From positions 3,782,001 to 3,846,000 of the forward strand of contig OZ024841.1 in assembly GCA_964017145.1 (NCBI GenBank): a DNA stretch of 64,000 nt, read 5' to 3'. The DNA comes from Agrocybe praecox (lineage: Eukaryota; Basidiomycota; Agaricomycetes; Agaricales; Agrocybaceae). Position numbers and translations under genes: made by a program. Below, in pieces: positions 1-11,948 of this stretch. The notes below the pieces were generated by a model. It worked only from the letters and a program-made list of their open reading frames with translations, ran no database searches and was not told where the DNA came from. Within the stretch, counting starts at the first letter, position 1. Every line of letters starts with the position of its first letter.

Positions 1-186
1 TCCTATTGACTAAGGACTTTGATGAAATAACCAATGTGTATACACTCCGTCCGTTGCTTTTCACCGTAAGCACAAGGCGAGGTGCGTATGACAAAGATGG
101 AAGATATGTGTATAATATTTAATGTTATTAACTATGACTCAAATATATCAGTACATGTTGGAAAAATGAAGAAAATGAATTTACCT

Positions 187-2778
187 TCAATTGTCCACTG
201 AGGCACCGATAACATCATCTAACCCCACCCCGACGCGATCAAGGTACTTGTCTATTGCTCGACGTGCCTGACGGCTCAGTTGGGGGAACATCATTGACAT
301 TTTTGCAAAACATTTTGTCCTGCAAAGATTGACGAGTATAGGAAACATGGCTGCCAGTGGAAGTATCTGAGTAAGACCTTTTAGGAAGTTCCTGTATTTG
401 GACCACAACTGCTGGTCTGTATTGAACAGTCCAAGTTTCCATTGTGTTGATTTCTGGACGGATTGTAGTGGGAATATTTCCCATCCATCCACATTGATGA
501 GCTTGGCATACGGAACTAAATGGACAGATCTCCCGCTTCCAAAGGAGAATCGACCATGAAGAGCAAGCTTGTTTGGCTGGTTGTGTGATGATATTCGCCT
601 ATGCCATGTCCAGGGACGTGTCCGTTGTTTTCTCCTATCAATCCAATGTAGTTTAACGTGTGAGTCAGCCTCTTGGTTTGTAAGTGAAGCATCAACCAGA
701 AAGGTAAGACAATGGACTGCTGCTTTTGACATTATGAGTGATTTTTCCTCATCACTGAGAGGGATCAAGAATGTGTCATGGAATTCAATGTAACGAAAGG
801 CGCTTCCTAGACCTTTTGATTGAACAGTAGGCAAACCTGTTACCTGAAGCTGGTATGTAGCAAAAGTGCAATGCATCTCCCAATCATTGCTGTATCGGTT
901 CTGAAGTTCGAAGAGGGCTAAGTTGTAAAATGTCAGAGCATGATTACGATAGGTGCCTGCTGCAAGATGACCATCCTCCTCCTAAAGAAAGAAAGTCATG
1001 CAAATATTTAGCTTCCCATACAAATCAATATGTAGAAGCTCTTACAAGATCAAACATGATTTTAAACAGGTCGTCAAGAAACATATTTTCCACATGTTCC
1101 CAAAGCCTCTGTTGAAAAAGACTTTTGCAGTAAGATTCCATAGGGAAAGTGCTGACGGAAATGAAAAATGCTGCATAGCTGGGTTCAAACCAATCAGATC
1201 TAGGGATTTCCAGACAAAAAGGCCAGAGTATTGTGGTTTCTGCGCCACATGGGCATCGTGAACCATTGTCTTCTAACAGTACAATATAGTCAGGATGATA
1301 GTATATTTTTCTGGGATGATGAAAGTTCTCACCTGAGAATATCTCCATTAATCGAACAAGATGCCACGCATGTGTCTTTGCTCGTTTTTTCGCTCGGTCT
1401 TTTGACCTGTGGGCATCAAATAGAAAGTCTCCAAAGGACCTGTGAAGCAGAACTGCTTTTTGACGCGTAGGGGCATCTGAGTAAGTAACCATCCGTACAA
1501 TGGCCGTGAGATCGGACAACACAACCTCTGCCGTCCCATCCTCGAGATTGAGATATACATCAATGGCTGGGGGATTCATCCAGCCATATAAGGCAAGGAA
1601 TGCCATTATATCTGCAGATAGCAATGGATCTTCTGTGCAATTCAATAAGTGCATATAAAGAGCATCGAGCTCTGCGAAAGGCAGGTCCTTGAAAGGAGGG
1701 CGGAGGCCAAGAACTGCATCCAGACGTTGATGAGGCCGATGGCGGGGTGAATTCATGTATTCAATTACTGTAGTCACGTAGACAAATTGGCCCGAGGACC
1801 TTTCCACAAGCTCGGTGATCTGGTCCTTAGTAGGCCAGTGAGGAGGTATGGACGCCTTGAATATGTGTTTTTCACGAAGCTCAGTAAAATTATCGCAGAG
1901 ATAGTGCCGAATATCACCATATGAACTGTAGTCGTATTCCAGGTATATTTTGAATAGTGCCGAATTTAACTTTGGCGAATCAAATGTGGTAGATATGTTG
2001 CTTTCCGTACGGCTCAAGACAAGAACGCGAATTGGAAGTGGGGAAATGGTGACGACGTGATGCAAAGAATATAATATATCTTGCTGGCTTGCTTTGTCCA
2101 TGCACTCGTCGAGGCCGTCCAGGATAATCAACCTGGGTGCGGTTTGAGGTGAATTGGTGTAGATTGCCTTTAGCGGATCCACGACAAGGGCCGTGAACTG
2201 AGTACGCAAAGACTGAGTGAAAATAAGTGGATCACTCTCGATGAAGTCAGAGACGAGCATCCGGAATTGGGAGTTTCGAGCACATATCTGGTACGAAATT
2301 GTCGGCACGAGTGATTTTGAGTTGTTCCTTGTAGGATCGCTCGTGCCAAAAAAGAAACTAGCAAGTAGGGTTCCTTCCTTGGCGCAGCGCTCACATACGC
2401 TTCTCCCGATAGCGGATTTCCCGGCTCCTGCTGCTCCGGTTACCCATGTGATGAGTTTATCGCGATTTCGTTCATCCAATCCTGTCACCCAGTCCACAAG
2501 TGTTTGGATGATCGCAACCCTCGTGCCTGGGTGACATTTCGGAGGATCGACAATGTGTCCAGAATCGTGCAGGGCATTGGGTGCGGCAGCTTCAACCAAA
2601 CGATCAAATCCACCTAACAATAATTTTACATGTAAAGGATGTATGCGCTATATGGTACGGCGTACGTACTCTTTACTCCGGTGTGAACATGGGTGGTATT
2701 CATTGTAAATGATCCTCCATTGATGATGGCCTTCGAAGATGGAAAGAAAGATCCAGCAGACGGTGGTATATCAAACAT
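187..2778 (-). CDS. NACHT-domain NLR-like protein, paralogue 1
   Basis: Three exons on the minus strand: 2778-2670, 2613-1046 and 981-187, giving about 823 aa. Both introns are GT-AG (56 and 64 nt) with phases 1 and 0, as in the other three paralogues. The ATG at 2778 is chosen because all four copies align from it. Exon 1 encodes a short Gly/Ser stretch with INGGSFTMN. Exon 2 carries DPPKCHPGTR, then Walker A GAAGAGKS near residues 96-103, Walker B LIILDGLDE about 100 residues later, and VLSRTES, where the paralogues have VLSRPE. Exon 3 (~265 aa) matches no domain I recognise. I see no WD40, ankyrin or TPR repeats. Such proteins are STAND NTPases thought to act in fungal non-self recognition and programmed cell death; that role is inferred from the family. 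This copy is inverted relative to the other three. Confidence 0.9.
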
Positions 2779-5700
2779 GTTTGGGAGAAAACTTGATGTT
2801 GAGGGAGGATAAAGAACAGGGTCAATGATCAGGTCATAGGCAATCGTCGTTTTTTATTGCCTCACAGAACATAGCATTATGGACGACACCCTTTGCCCAA
2901 GTTTAAATTTATGCAAAGCATGGTATAATTATGTCCCTCACATCCTCATGGCAGATCGTGATATTACCAGTAACAACGATACCCCGTTTCCCAGTCCCTC
3001 ATGACAGGTTCAGAGAAAATCAAATCGTCAACAGAATGTTGAGCTATTAAGTGCAAATTCAAACAGAAGCGCAGGTCAGATATCGATATGTAATGATGTC
3101 GTCGGAAGAACATTAAAGGTATCCCAGGAAATTGTGAACAATGAACATCAGAAAAAAAAGTAGATGCGGCATCCGTGTGTGGATCGTCATGGACCAGTAA
3201 ACAAACACTACGACCTGAAAGTTTACCTCCACAACCGCAAAGAAAAGAACCTCGAATATATATATCTTTGAATAGGAAAAAGATGGGGGGCAGGTGGAAT
3301 GTGAAAAAAAGACGGGAGAAAGAAGGGAATGCGTGTGTGACATAATTTGAGTATACAATACAATACTACCTATGAAAAATGAATATGAAAGAGCATTAGT
3401 GCGAGAGACTCTTCGATGTATGTCGCTCTAAAGTCATTCGACGTTGAGCTTAACGTTTGCCATTTCTATGCGAATCCCAGAGAGAGATCTCAGATTTGAC
3501 GACGAGAGGCCGCGGAGTGCGGTGGAGTGCGGTGGAGTGCGGGAGAAGAATCACTAGAGGAGCTGAAAGACAAAAGGCGAGGTCTGATGTAACAAAATCA
3601 GGGAGGGACCAGGGAAGAGGGACATGCGATAGGTGATTGGACTGAATTGGAATAGTTGGGGAGAGAGGGCACCGAGTGAGAGAAGGAAAGATCGAACCAA
3701 GGCCGATGGGACGGATGGAGTGAAGATAGAAGGTAACGATTCCATCCGAATATCAACGTGAGAAGTCCGGAATTTGATGCGAGTTTGATGAGTGAAGAAA
3801 GCGACATGCCATATAGGGAGCGAAATGGCGTACGAGCCTTTGAACCATCGTTAAACGTCAACTCTTTTATCCATATACAAAACCTAACGACAGGGATAGA
3901 TTCTGTAAAAATAGAAAAGAAAGGAAAAATATTATTTGATCCTGCCAAAACATTTGAGACGGAGAAGAAAGTGAATGGAACGGAATAACATTAAAGGAAG
4001 AGCGCGCTACGGGGAAGAACTAGTAGGTAAGACGTATAGTCCTGCGTGATTGGATTAAAAAGCAAGGGACGGAAACCAAGAAGCAGCTGCGAAGATGAGC
4101 ACATGATTGACGGAACTCGACACTATCAAACTGGCCCATGAAAAAAATGGGAGAAGAGAAGAAATTGAACTGAGGGCATAAAGGAGAGAGGGAGTATAGA
4201 GGGAGACATGACAGACAGAATAAAAGCGGAAAGCACAGAGGGAGAATAGGAGAATGAATCTGAGAGGCAAGCACATAGGAGACGCGAAGCCATGGAAATA
4301 TGTAATCAATGAAAAAGTAGTTCCATAAAACCAGTTTTCTCAAGTGGCATGTGGACTGGACCACGGATTCTACATATCGCCTTGATGAGAAGCATATGAG
4401 TGAGGTATGCAGAGACAAAAGAGACACTACGATGGAGAAAAAGTATTAACGTGAACGATGAGGACTGAGAAAGTTTGAGGGTAGGGGAAGGAAGGGCGGG
4501 GAAAACCAATAAGAAAGAAGTCGTCGGAGGGGCTGGGGACAGAAGACGAGGCATGAAGACATGAGGTCAAGATATGTTTGGGGGTCTGAGAGTAATAAAA
4601 AGGTGCAGTTCGTGGGCAGGGCGAGAGGAAGAATACCCAGGCGATAAAGACGATAAAAACGAGGGGAGCCAGGTCACGAGCATGACGACACAAAGGAACA
4701 AGCGGACATTAAAATACTGACCAAAGACGGGACGAGAGTGAGAGCAGCAATAATTCACAGCAAAAGAGACTATACATACCGACCGCAACTTGCGAACGTC
4801 CAAAAAACCATTCACAACAGACGGAGTGCGAGCGGGGAGGACATGGAAGGGAACATCCAACGGGACAATCAGACACAAAAAGAAGACGTAAACAGGACTT
4901 GAAATCGACAGCTCATGGATGTAAGCCCACGACTTCCCTGAAACGCAGCGAACTGAAAGCACAAAGGGCATACGTGAGTGAAAGATGGACTCAGGGAAAG
5001 ACGAATACAAACATCGGAGGACTCTCCCACGAATGTTTTCCAACATTTTTCTTCAAGCTTCGTCCTTCGGAGTACTTGTCGTTGAATGTTAATGAAATGG
5101 AAGACTTGCTGAATGGAGGATTCTTGCTGAACGGAGGATTCATTTGAGAAACGAAACGAAACATCGGAGGACGGACATGATGTAACAACGGAATGGATCG
5201 TGCACAGCAAGAGATGTACATACTAGGTGTGTCTATGGTACCTTTTCCGGTACGTTTCTCATGTCCGTGCCTCTCCCTTTCCCATCTCTCCCTCTCTTTT
5301 GCTTTCTCCATAGCTCAAATCCTCTGTCTCCCATGAACACACTTCTTAATAGTGTTTTTTCCATTGACCATTCACTCCCTTCTCTCCCTGTTGGTTGTTC
5401 ATAAGCCTACAGTAAAATACACAATCAAAACCTAACAAAGCCGGTTGTGAAATGGACCCATCCAGTCAAACCTCAATATTCAATTGCGGTTCAGTGGGCG
5501 AGAACCTCGGTCGGGATGTCATTGGGTGCCGACAAAGAAGGTTAAAACAACGGAAAGTACACCTTATTTTGTGCCATCTCATAATTAAGGAAAATTGCCA
5601 CCTTCTTACCGACAATATGATGTGCGCCCTGAGGAACGTACATGGGATCAAGCTCCTGTTCCTCATGCTCTTTCCAGAACTTCTCATGTTTCTTGATTTG

Positions 5701-5867
5701 ACAATAAAAGATACCCTTTATGACGATAAATGGCCAGTTTTTTTTTTTTTTTTTTTTTTTGACATGCAGAAGGCGTATACCAGAAATAAGAATCGAGCGA
5801 GGAAATACAGGATGTACGCGCACGAAATGTCTAAGTTCACAAGTGGCGTTAAGTGGCGTTGATTGCA
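2779..5867. other. Upstream region of NLR paralogue 1, no gene seen
   Basis: No convincing gene. About 3.4-5.2 kb is purine-rich on the plus strand, so it is pyrimidine-rich on the coding strand of the NLR, like the 5' regions of the other copies. A stretch near 4080-4140, read on the minus strand, resembles 10960-11030 upstream of paralogue 2. Around 2860-2920 is a diverged version of the proximal box found upstream of the other three. Small tandem repeats occur at 3521-3541 and 5110-5140. A 23-nt T run lies at 5738-5760. A minus-strand open frame (5542-5871) crosses this T run and is not recognisable. Confidence 0.5.
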
Positions 5868-5879
5868 TCACCGCCTAAA

Positions 5880-6240
5880 ACTACGTGTTCGGGGATTACC
5901 GCAACCGGCATGCTGAGATATAGGCTCGTTACCTGTCGAACTCCGCTTTATGCCGAGAGCAGCCGCGAGCATTTCGAGGTAACGGCATTGATGTCCGCTT
6001 GATGTTAGGAAGCCAAGCAATGCGGCAATATGACACATACAACGCCATGCGAACGCCCCCGACACAGAGTTCACCAACGCTTCCGAGTTCATCTAGACGC
6101 CAACAGCAACGTGTCACTGTTGCTCTTTCTCTTTCTCCGAACCAGCGGGATCATCAACAAAGCCAGCCAGCGACCGCACATCCCAACTCGAATCAGCACC
6201 ACTTTCCCAGGAACCTCCACCCGGCGTCACTGTGGTTCGT
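5880..6240 (+). pseudogene. Kinase relic D, N-terminal fragment (inverted copy)
   Basis: From about 6048 the plus strand encodes MRTPPTQSSP and then SSSRRQQQ. This is the counterpart of MPMPPSQSPT and FKRQQQ in the minus-strand relic at 49960-50330. The following text (NQRDHQQSQPATAHPNSNQ) matches the minus strand near 58980-59060. No catalytic motif remains and the frame runs into pyrimidine-rich DNA. It sits upstream of, and divergent from, NLR paralogue 1, so it fills the same place in that unit as relics A-C do in theirs. Confidence 0.55.
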
Positions 6241-6900
6241 CTTTCCAGCTCGCCTCTCCCCATCTCTCTCCACTTTTTTGTCTATCAGCTCTTTGCTTCC
6301 CTACTTCACACTTCCCCTCTCTTCTGTCCGACTTCACCTCACCCCCAGATAGCCACACAGCGTCCTCTTTTTTCTCCCCCTCCTCTGTTCCCTCCTTTCG
6401 CTGTCCTCCTTCCTCCGATGAATTTCTTATTACTTTACTACTCACTTCTCTCCTTCCTTTCTCCCTTTCTTTCTCTGCCTTCTCCCATCTGTTTTTACTC
6501 TTCCGGCCTCTTTCACATCAAACATACAAACTCGCAAGTCTTTATGTACTTTTCCCAAAGAGGATGCGCCGAATTTATTATCCACTCCATACGAACATTT
6601 CACTCTGCTCTCTGGTCCTCGCCCTCTTTTTCGTATTTGTTCATTCAAATCCACATTTGTATCAATCCTTTTCTTCTCCATAGTACCTCCTGTTGCTTTT
6701 CATCAAAATGTTACATAGAATTTGTTGTACAATTACAATTCCAGCGATTATTTTCTCCTTTGAGGCTATCAATTATCTTATTCTGCCTTCTCCGCTCTGT
6801 CCCTTCCGCCTTTGTTCCATTCGTTTTGATTTCCCTCTATGCACTCTCACCCCCCTAAATGTGCACGTCCTTCCCTACTTGAACGAAATGACATTTGATT
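6241..6900. other. Pyrimidine-rich spacer
   Basis: The plus strand is C/T-rich. It yields several overlapping open frames rich in Ser, Leu, Phe and Pro in more than one frame. That is what composition alone produces, and I see no domain, splice signal or conservation that supports a gene. Confidence 0.5.
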
Positions 6901-7126
6901 CCTAAAATTGACGAATGCATCTAGAGAGAGAACGTGAAAAGAGGAACATTGTTTGGCTAATCAGTTTGTATGTTCGATGGCCCAGACAAAAGGTAAAAAC
7001 ACGAGAGAAATTGAGATAGCAGGTGTTGATGTACGAGCCAGGTCTGGACACCAGCAGAAAAGGCGGATCGAAAACCACGAAGAAGAAAAAGAAAAAAGCA
7101 AAAAAAATCGAAGAAAAGAATACATA

Positions 7127-9784
7127 CTGCCTCAACGTATCATACAAAAACCCATAACTCCGCAAAATTTCCTTCAACTTCCTAATATCCAAACTATACG
7201 TATCGTTCGGCCTATCCAACCTCGTCAGCTGGACGCTAGATCGCACTTCATCCCCAGCGTTCTACGATGGATCGTCATATGTCGGTCCCACCATACCAGA
7301 GACAGGCAGAGGCAGTGGTAAAGGGGAATGCCCCCTGTCCAGGCGACATAGCAGGGGTGATAGGATCCACGCTGAAAGATTCTAGAAGACCACCAGTCGA
7401 GGGCAGAGGCTCGCTAACGTTCGATAACGGAATGTTCGTCATCAATTGCCAGTGTGTTTGAGGGGCTATGTGGGAGGAACACCCGACACGACTTTGGACG
7501 ATTGCTGAGAACGTGCCAGACGGAGAGGAAAGCACTAATTCGCACTCATCGGCGCCGTTAGAAGTTGCACAACCCATCATGTTGATCACAGCCAACCCAG
7601 ACGATTTTTTTTTCTTTGTATCTTTCAGCACCTGAGCCAGACGGAACGATGACTGCATCCTTCCTCTTCTTCTTCACCCTAACACACCCAACCTCAACTC
7701 GCTCTCCATCTGCGCCTCAACACCCATACTCTCAAAGTCCTCCGGCGATGGCCTCATCGGAATTGTCGTTTGATCCACCGCACCGTGATGGACATGCAGT
7801 TGGGCATAAGGATGAGGTGGGTACAGAATGCTGTTGTTGCTGGCTGTCCTTTCGAAGACGAAGACGTAGTAAGCCCATAGAAAGCACCGAAGCACCGAGC
7901 ATGTTCGACGACGTCGATGTCTGTGGTTGACGTTCGCGGTCCCTGCTGTCAACAGTAACGCTGTTCCTGAACCTAGAAACAAAGGAAGATGAAACGGGGG
8001 TAGTAGCCATAGTGGGTACGGCAGCAGCAGCCGTCTCGCTGCGAACAGGAGTGGGACGTGCAGGGCGCGAAACGCTCGAAGTTGGAGTGGTAACCACCGC
8101 ATGAACAGGAAGACCAACGTGGCTCTCCTGTTCCTATCCACCCTTCTCGCCGGGCTGGTTGACAGTGCAGCAGAATGTAATAGCGACACAGACACGTTCG
8201 AGTTCATGGACGGCAAACGTGCAGCTGCACCCGGTGGGATGGCGTAGCATCTTTGCAACCGAAAATTTATTATGGCCCGCTCCTTGGGCATTACCAACCA
8301 ACGAAGTTCGAGTCTGCTTCAACAGACAATGCATATACGGCGTGGTAGAAACAGCTGGAGCCGTCGTCTCTGGAATATGGACAGGAGGAACCGAGAAAGC
8401 CACTGGTGCTCGGGGTGATGGACTCGGAACCACAGGCGCACGATAAGCCGTCGGTGGTGGTGGTGGTGCTGTTGCTACTGCAGGAGGCGAGCCAGCCACG
8501 GCCTTCTCATCCATAAAAACTCTGTTTGTGCTCCTCCTCCTCCTGCTCCTCCTCCTTCCTCGGACTAGTAGACTCCTTGAACCTACTCCGACTAGGCTAT
8601 CTCCTTCCTCGTCCCTTTGACTCCGAATCGTATTCGACCTGGATGGAATGTCTGAACGTGGCTATTTTGCGGTGTAGCTGACTGAGGTTTATTACCAGCC
8701 GGCTTGGAAACGACAGGAAGTAATGGAGTAATGGGGAGCGATACAGAGGGGTCGATAGTAACGCCGGTAAGATGAGAAGGTGGAGAAGTCAGAAGCGATA
8801 GGATGGATCGCTGACGACGAGGGCGAACTTTCGTATTGGTATTCCGGTTGAGTCAAACAGCTGTGTACAGTGGTGCTGGTTTGACCAGCGACGGTGGTGG
8901 TAACGATCGGCGGGACGGCATTGGACGACTCCAACCTCTCTCTCCTCACCTCCGGACGATGGCTCTGTGTTCTGGATTGTGTAGGCGCAACGTTCGTATT
9001 GCCGCTGGAGTAGCTTGTGCCTGCTGCCTTATCTGTTGCTGATATGCGACCCATTTCAACTGAGAAGAAAGGTTAGCCAATAAATAAGATTGTAAACCAG
9101 GAGCATACCGATGCATTTTTTGGGTTCGATACCATCGTATAGTCAGACGATGTTTGGGTGCTTGAGGGCCTGTGAATGGAGAAGAAAGGGTAGTCAGTAA
9201 AGTTGTAAAGAACGATGGCAGAACAACGCAGGTAAATGAACGAGAATGAACAATTGTTTTATGGTAGCAAGCGAACGAATGCGGCTCCTTTTAAACGAAT
9301 TCTGGCACCAAAAACGCGCAAATGAAGGTTTAAATAGAATAGAAAGAAAAGACGAATTGAAAGATAGTTGATTCGCAGTAAAAGATCGGACCTGATAGTA
9401 CTATCCACATTATCCCTCCTCTCCCAACTGACCATGCAGGAGCAGCCGCTTAAGCTAGGGCAGCTGGGTGCGCGTAAACGTCCGGTGTGGGTGCCTGGGA
9501 CTGTGCGGTCGCTGGCTGACTCTGTTGGCAATCCCGCTGGTCCGGAGAAAGAGTTTCTGTTGGCGTATAAAGGAGCTTTGAGGCGCTGGTGGGCTCTGCG
9601 ACGGGGGCATTGGCATCCTGTTTTACGTGTGTCCTCCTGCGTCGTCGTCGTCACCTCCGCCAGTTCGTGAGTAGGAATGACTTGAAGAAGGATCTTGGTG
9701 CTGCAAGCAAAGTGAGCCGTTGGATGAGATAAAGATGGACCAGACATAGACTTACGCTGGGCTCGAAAACCACGTCTGCCGTAT
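7127..9784 (-). pseudogene. Kin4-like Ser/Thr kinase relic A
   Basis: Minus-strand remains of a CAMK-family kinase with a C-terminal KA1 domain. Pieces in gene order: a degenerate start near 9784, where the ATG seen in copy B (50330) has become ACG; an N-terminal Ser/Gln-rich part (9740-9400); an exon at 9180-9110 reading ALKHPNIV-stop-LYDGIEP, the alphaC-to-beta4 segment of a kinase with TGA where copy B has an Arg codon; then a Pro/Ser-rich linker. The first half of KA1 (HHGAVDQTTI ... ESMGVEAQ) is at about 7790-7674, and its last part (QLTRLDRPNDTYSLDIRKLK) at about 7246-7140. The catalytic loop (HRD) and DFG are missing. Assignment to Kin4 rests on my memory of basidiomycete homologues; kinase and KA1 are firmer. 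Confidence 0.75.
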
Positions 9785-11769
9785 ATGAATTACGGGTTTT
9801 CTCAACAATTTCTCCCGGTCCCTATTTTTCGCTCCCCGTTGTCGGTTTACGACCCTCGTCCTTCCAGAGATAGCAGTGTCGTTCGGTACCGCTTTCGCGT
9901 CCTTCTTTCATCTCTCTCCGTCTCACTCCCATATCACCTTGTCCTCCATCCCCCATTAATACCCTCCGAGTCCATTTGCGTCGTTGTGTTAGGCGTTTTG
10001 TTTCGTTTAATGTGCACTCCAATCCTATCATAAATCTTGCATTATGACAGGCTCGTTCATCTGCTTGACGCGTAGGATTCAGATCGAAGGAAACAGCCAG
10101 GGAAAAAGAAAGAAAGAGAAAAACTGAAAGTCGGATACGAACGTACGTGATGCTATTTCGGGTTAGGGTTCGGATCAAAACCGCGTGTCAAATTTCCGTC
10201 GGCCCGTCCACTTATGTCTGTCCTTCCATTGTCAGCCACCGTCCACTCATCGTATGAAGCCTATTCGTCGCTGTGTGGTGATTTCGATGCGACCTTGTGC
10301 GTATTGACTTATGTCATCTTCACTTCCCTAAATTTGAACCCAACCCTAGGCGTTCTCCGGTCTCAGGTCTCTGGTGTCTTGAACATTTGTCGCTCGCCTG
10401 GGACATTCTTCTCTGCAATCTGGGTGTGTCGTCTCTTTTACTGTGCGTTACCCCAGTGAGGCGTGCTTTCTTCACCCCATTTTCACTCTTTCCCGTCTCT
10501 GGTTTGATTGTTGGTCTCCCGAGCTTGTAGGTGCCGCTTGTCCGTGTCATTCCTCCGTGTTGACACGCTCCTCCTTTCGTTTTTATTGTCTATGTCGCCT
10601 GCGTATGTTTCCACTCGATCCCTTCTGTAGTACCTTTTCATCGAGTTGAACCGCATGTTCGCCTTATGACTGCCAGGCGCCCGACGATTTCTTCTTTTCG
10701 TCGTGCAACCCTTGTTGTATTCATGGATCGTTCTATCACCCCTTCGATCACCACTTTCTCATGCGCCTTCCCCGCCCCTCCGTCTCTTCTGTTTTGTCTG
10801 TCATCTCTCTCCCCCTCTATTCTCTCTCCCCCATCTCCTATATGCTCTTCCTCAATTGCGTTCCGTTGAATTTAATTTATCTCTCCTCCCTCTCTTCGTC
10901 TCTTGCTATTCGTGATCATGCGAATATTTCTTCTTTTCATGTCTCTTGTCACAGGCCAGTTTGATAGTGTTCAGTTCCATCATTTTTTTTTCTTTGCGAT
11001 TGCCTCTTAGTTTCCATGCCTTCCTTTTTAATTCACTTCGTCGAGTCTATTCCACTTGCCCTTTATGCTTCCTGTTTCTACCCCTACTCCATACCATCCT
11101 CTGCTTTTAATGCCGTTCCGGTCCTTTCACTTCCCTCTTTCTCTCCTAGTCTCTCCTCTTTGTGATTACTCGAATATTTTCGCGGGATTCTTTGTTCGAT
11201 TTGTTCCTCTCTTCGTCTACGCTCCCTCTTTCCGTCCTTCCCAATCGAATCGAATTACTTTCCGTTGTCTGTTCTATATCTTCCCTAGTCCGTACCTTGC
11301 TCGATCTTTATGATAACGCGAAGGAACTAAGCCCCATTTCCCTTGCGGCACATCTCTCGTCAGTATGCATATATGTGTACTATATGAATTGTGAACGGCT
11401 CACATCAAAGAGCTAGATGTGCGAGAGTGAGAACAGAAAGCACAAAAGGGAAGGGACAGACTTCGGAGTGAAGATGGAACGAAGAGGAGAGGAAATAATC
11501 GATCGAAATGTACAATAATGAGAGATGACAAGAAACGAGAATGACTCCACGCTGTCTCTTCCTGTCTCGTCTGCTTTCTCCCATACGTCTTTGTTCTATC
11601 TTTCCCTCAGAGTCGCTTTGGCAAGTTAAAAAACCACTTGGTAGCATCTGATGACAGCATCAATGCCTCCCTCACATTTCATCTGGGCTAACATTTGAGG
11701 TTTCTGTAAACTGATAATTATCAATTAGGGACACAGAATTCAGCCAAAGATATTATTTTTAGCGTTCTA
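9785..11769. other. Divergent spacer between kinase relic A and NLR paralogue 2
   Basis: No gene seen. At 10160-10180 is GGGTTAGGGTTCGGATCAAAA, shared with four other sites in the window. From about 10.2 to 11.4 kb the plus strand is strongly pyrimidine-rich and similar to the regions upstream of the other NLR copies. The many short open frames here are low-complexity and do not agree between copies. Confidence 0.5.
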
Positions 11770-11948
11770 AAATTGGGACGACTAATTATAAGTTTGACAA
11801 GCGTTGGGCAGATTGAACCGTGGAAACTGCGTGTGTGTGGTCGGCAATGCGATTCATCGTGAGGCTGCGAAGGACGACGATTGCTCTTGACTTGCTACTT
11901 GACCCTGGTCGTTATTCTTCCCCAACATCAAGTTTTTTTTTTTCAAAC
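11770..11948 (+). promoter_or_regulatory. Conserved proximal 5' region of NLR paralogue 2
   Basis: The block GGGACGACTAATTATAA, then CCGTGGAAACTGCG followed by GTGGTCGGCAATG, is conserved upstream of paralogues 2, 3 and 4, 110-145 nt before the chosen start. A second conserved stretch, CAACATCAAGT, precedes the ATG by about 20-25 nt in all four. An in-frame ATG at 11847 could add 34 residues; paralogue 3 has an equivalent at 52858. In paralogue 4 the matching ATG (61065) is out of frame. Confidence 0.55.

Noticed and set aside
5542..5871. Minus-strand frame with a run of lysines
   Set aside because: The lysines come from the T run at 5738-5760. The rest (KEHEEQELDPMYVPQGAHH) looks protein-like but is too short to name and lacks context.
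6030..6858. Overlapping 208-217 codon plus-strand frames
   Set aside because: The first part is kinase relic D and the rest is C/T-rich spacer. Two frames are open at once, which is compositional.
10160..10180. TTAGGG-containing motif as interstitial telomere
   Set aside because: Only two repeats, always inside the same 21-mer and always in homologous spacers, so not a telomere remnant.
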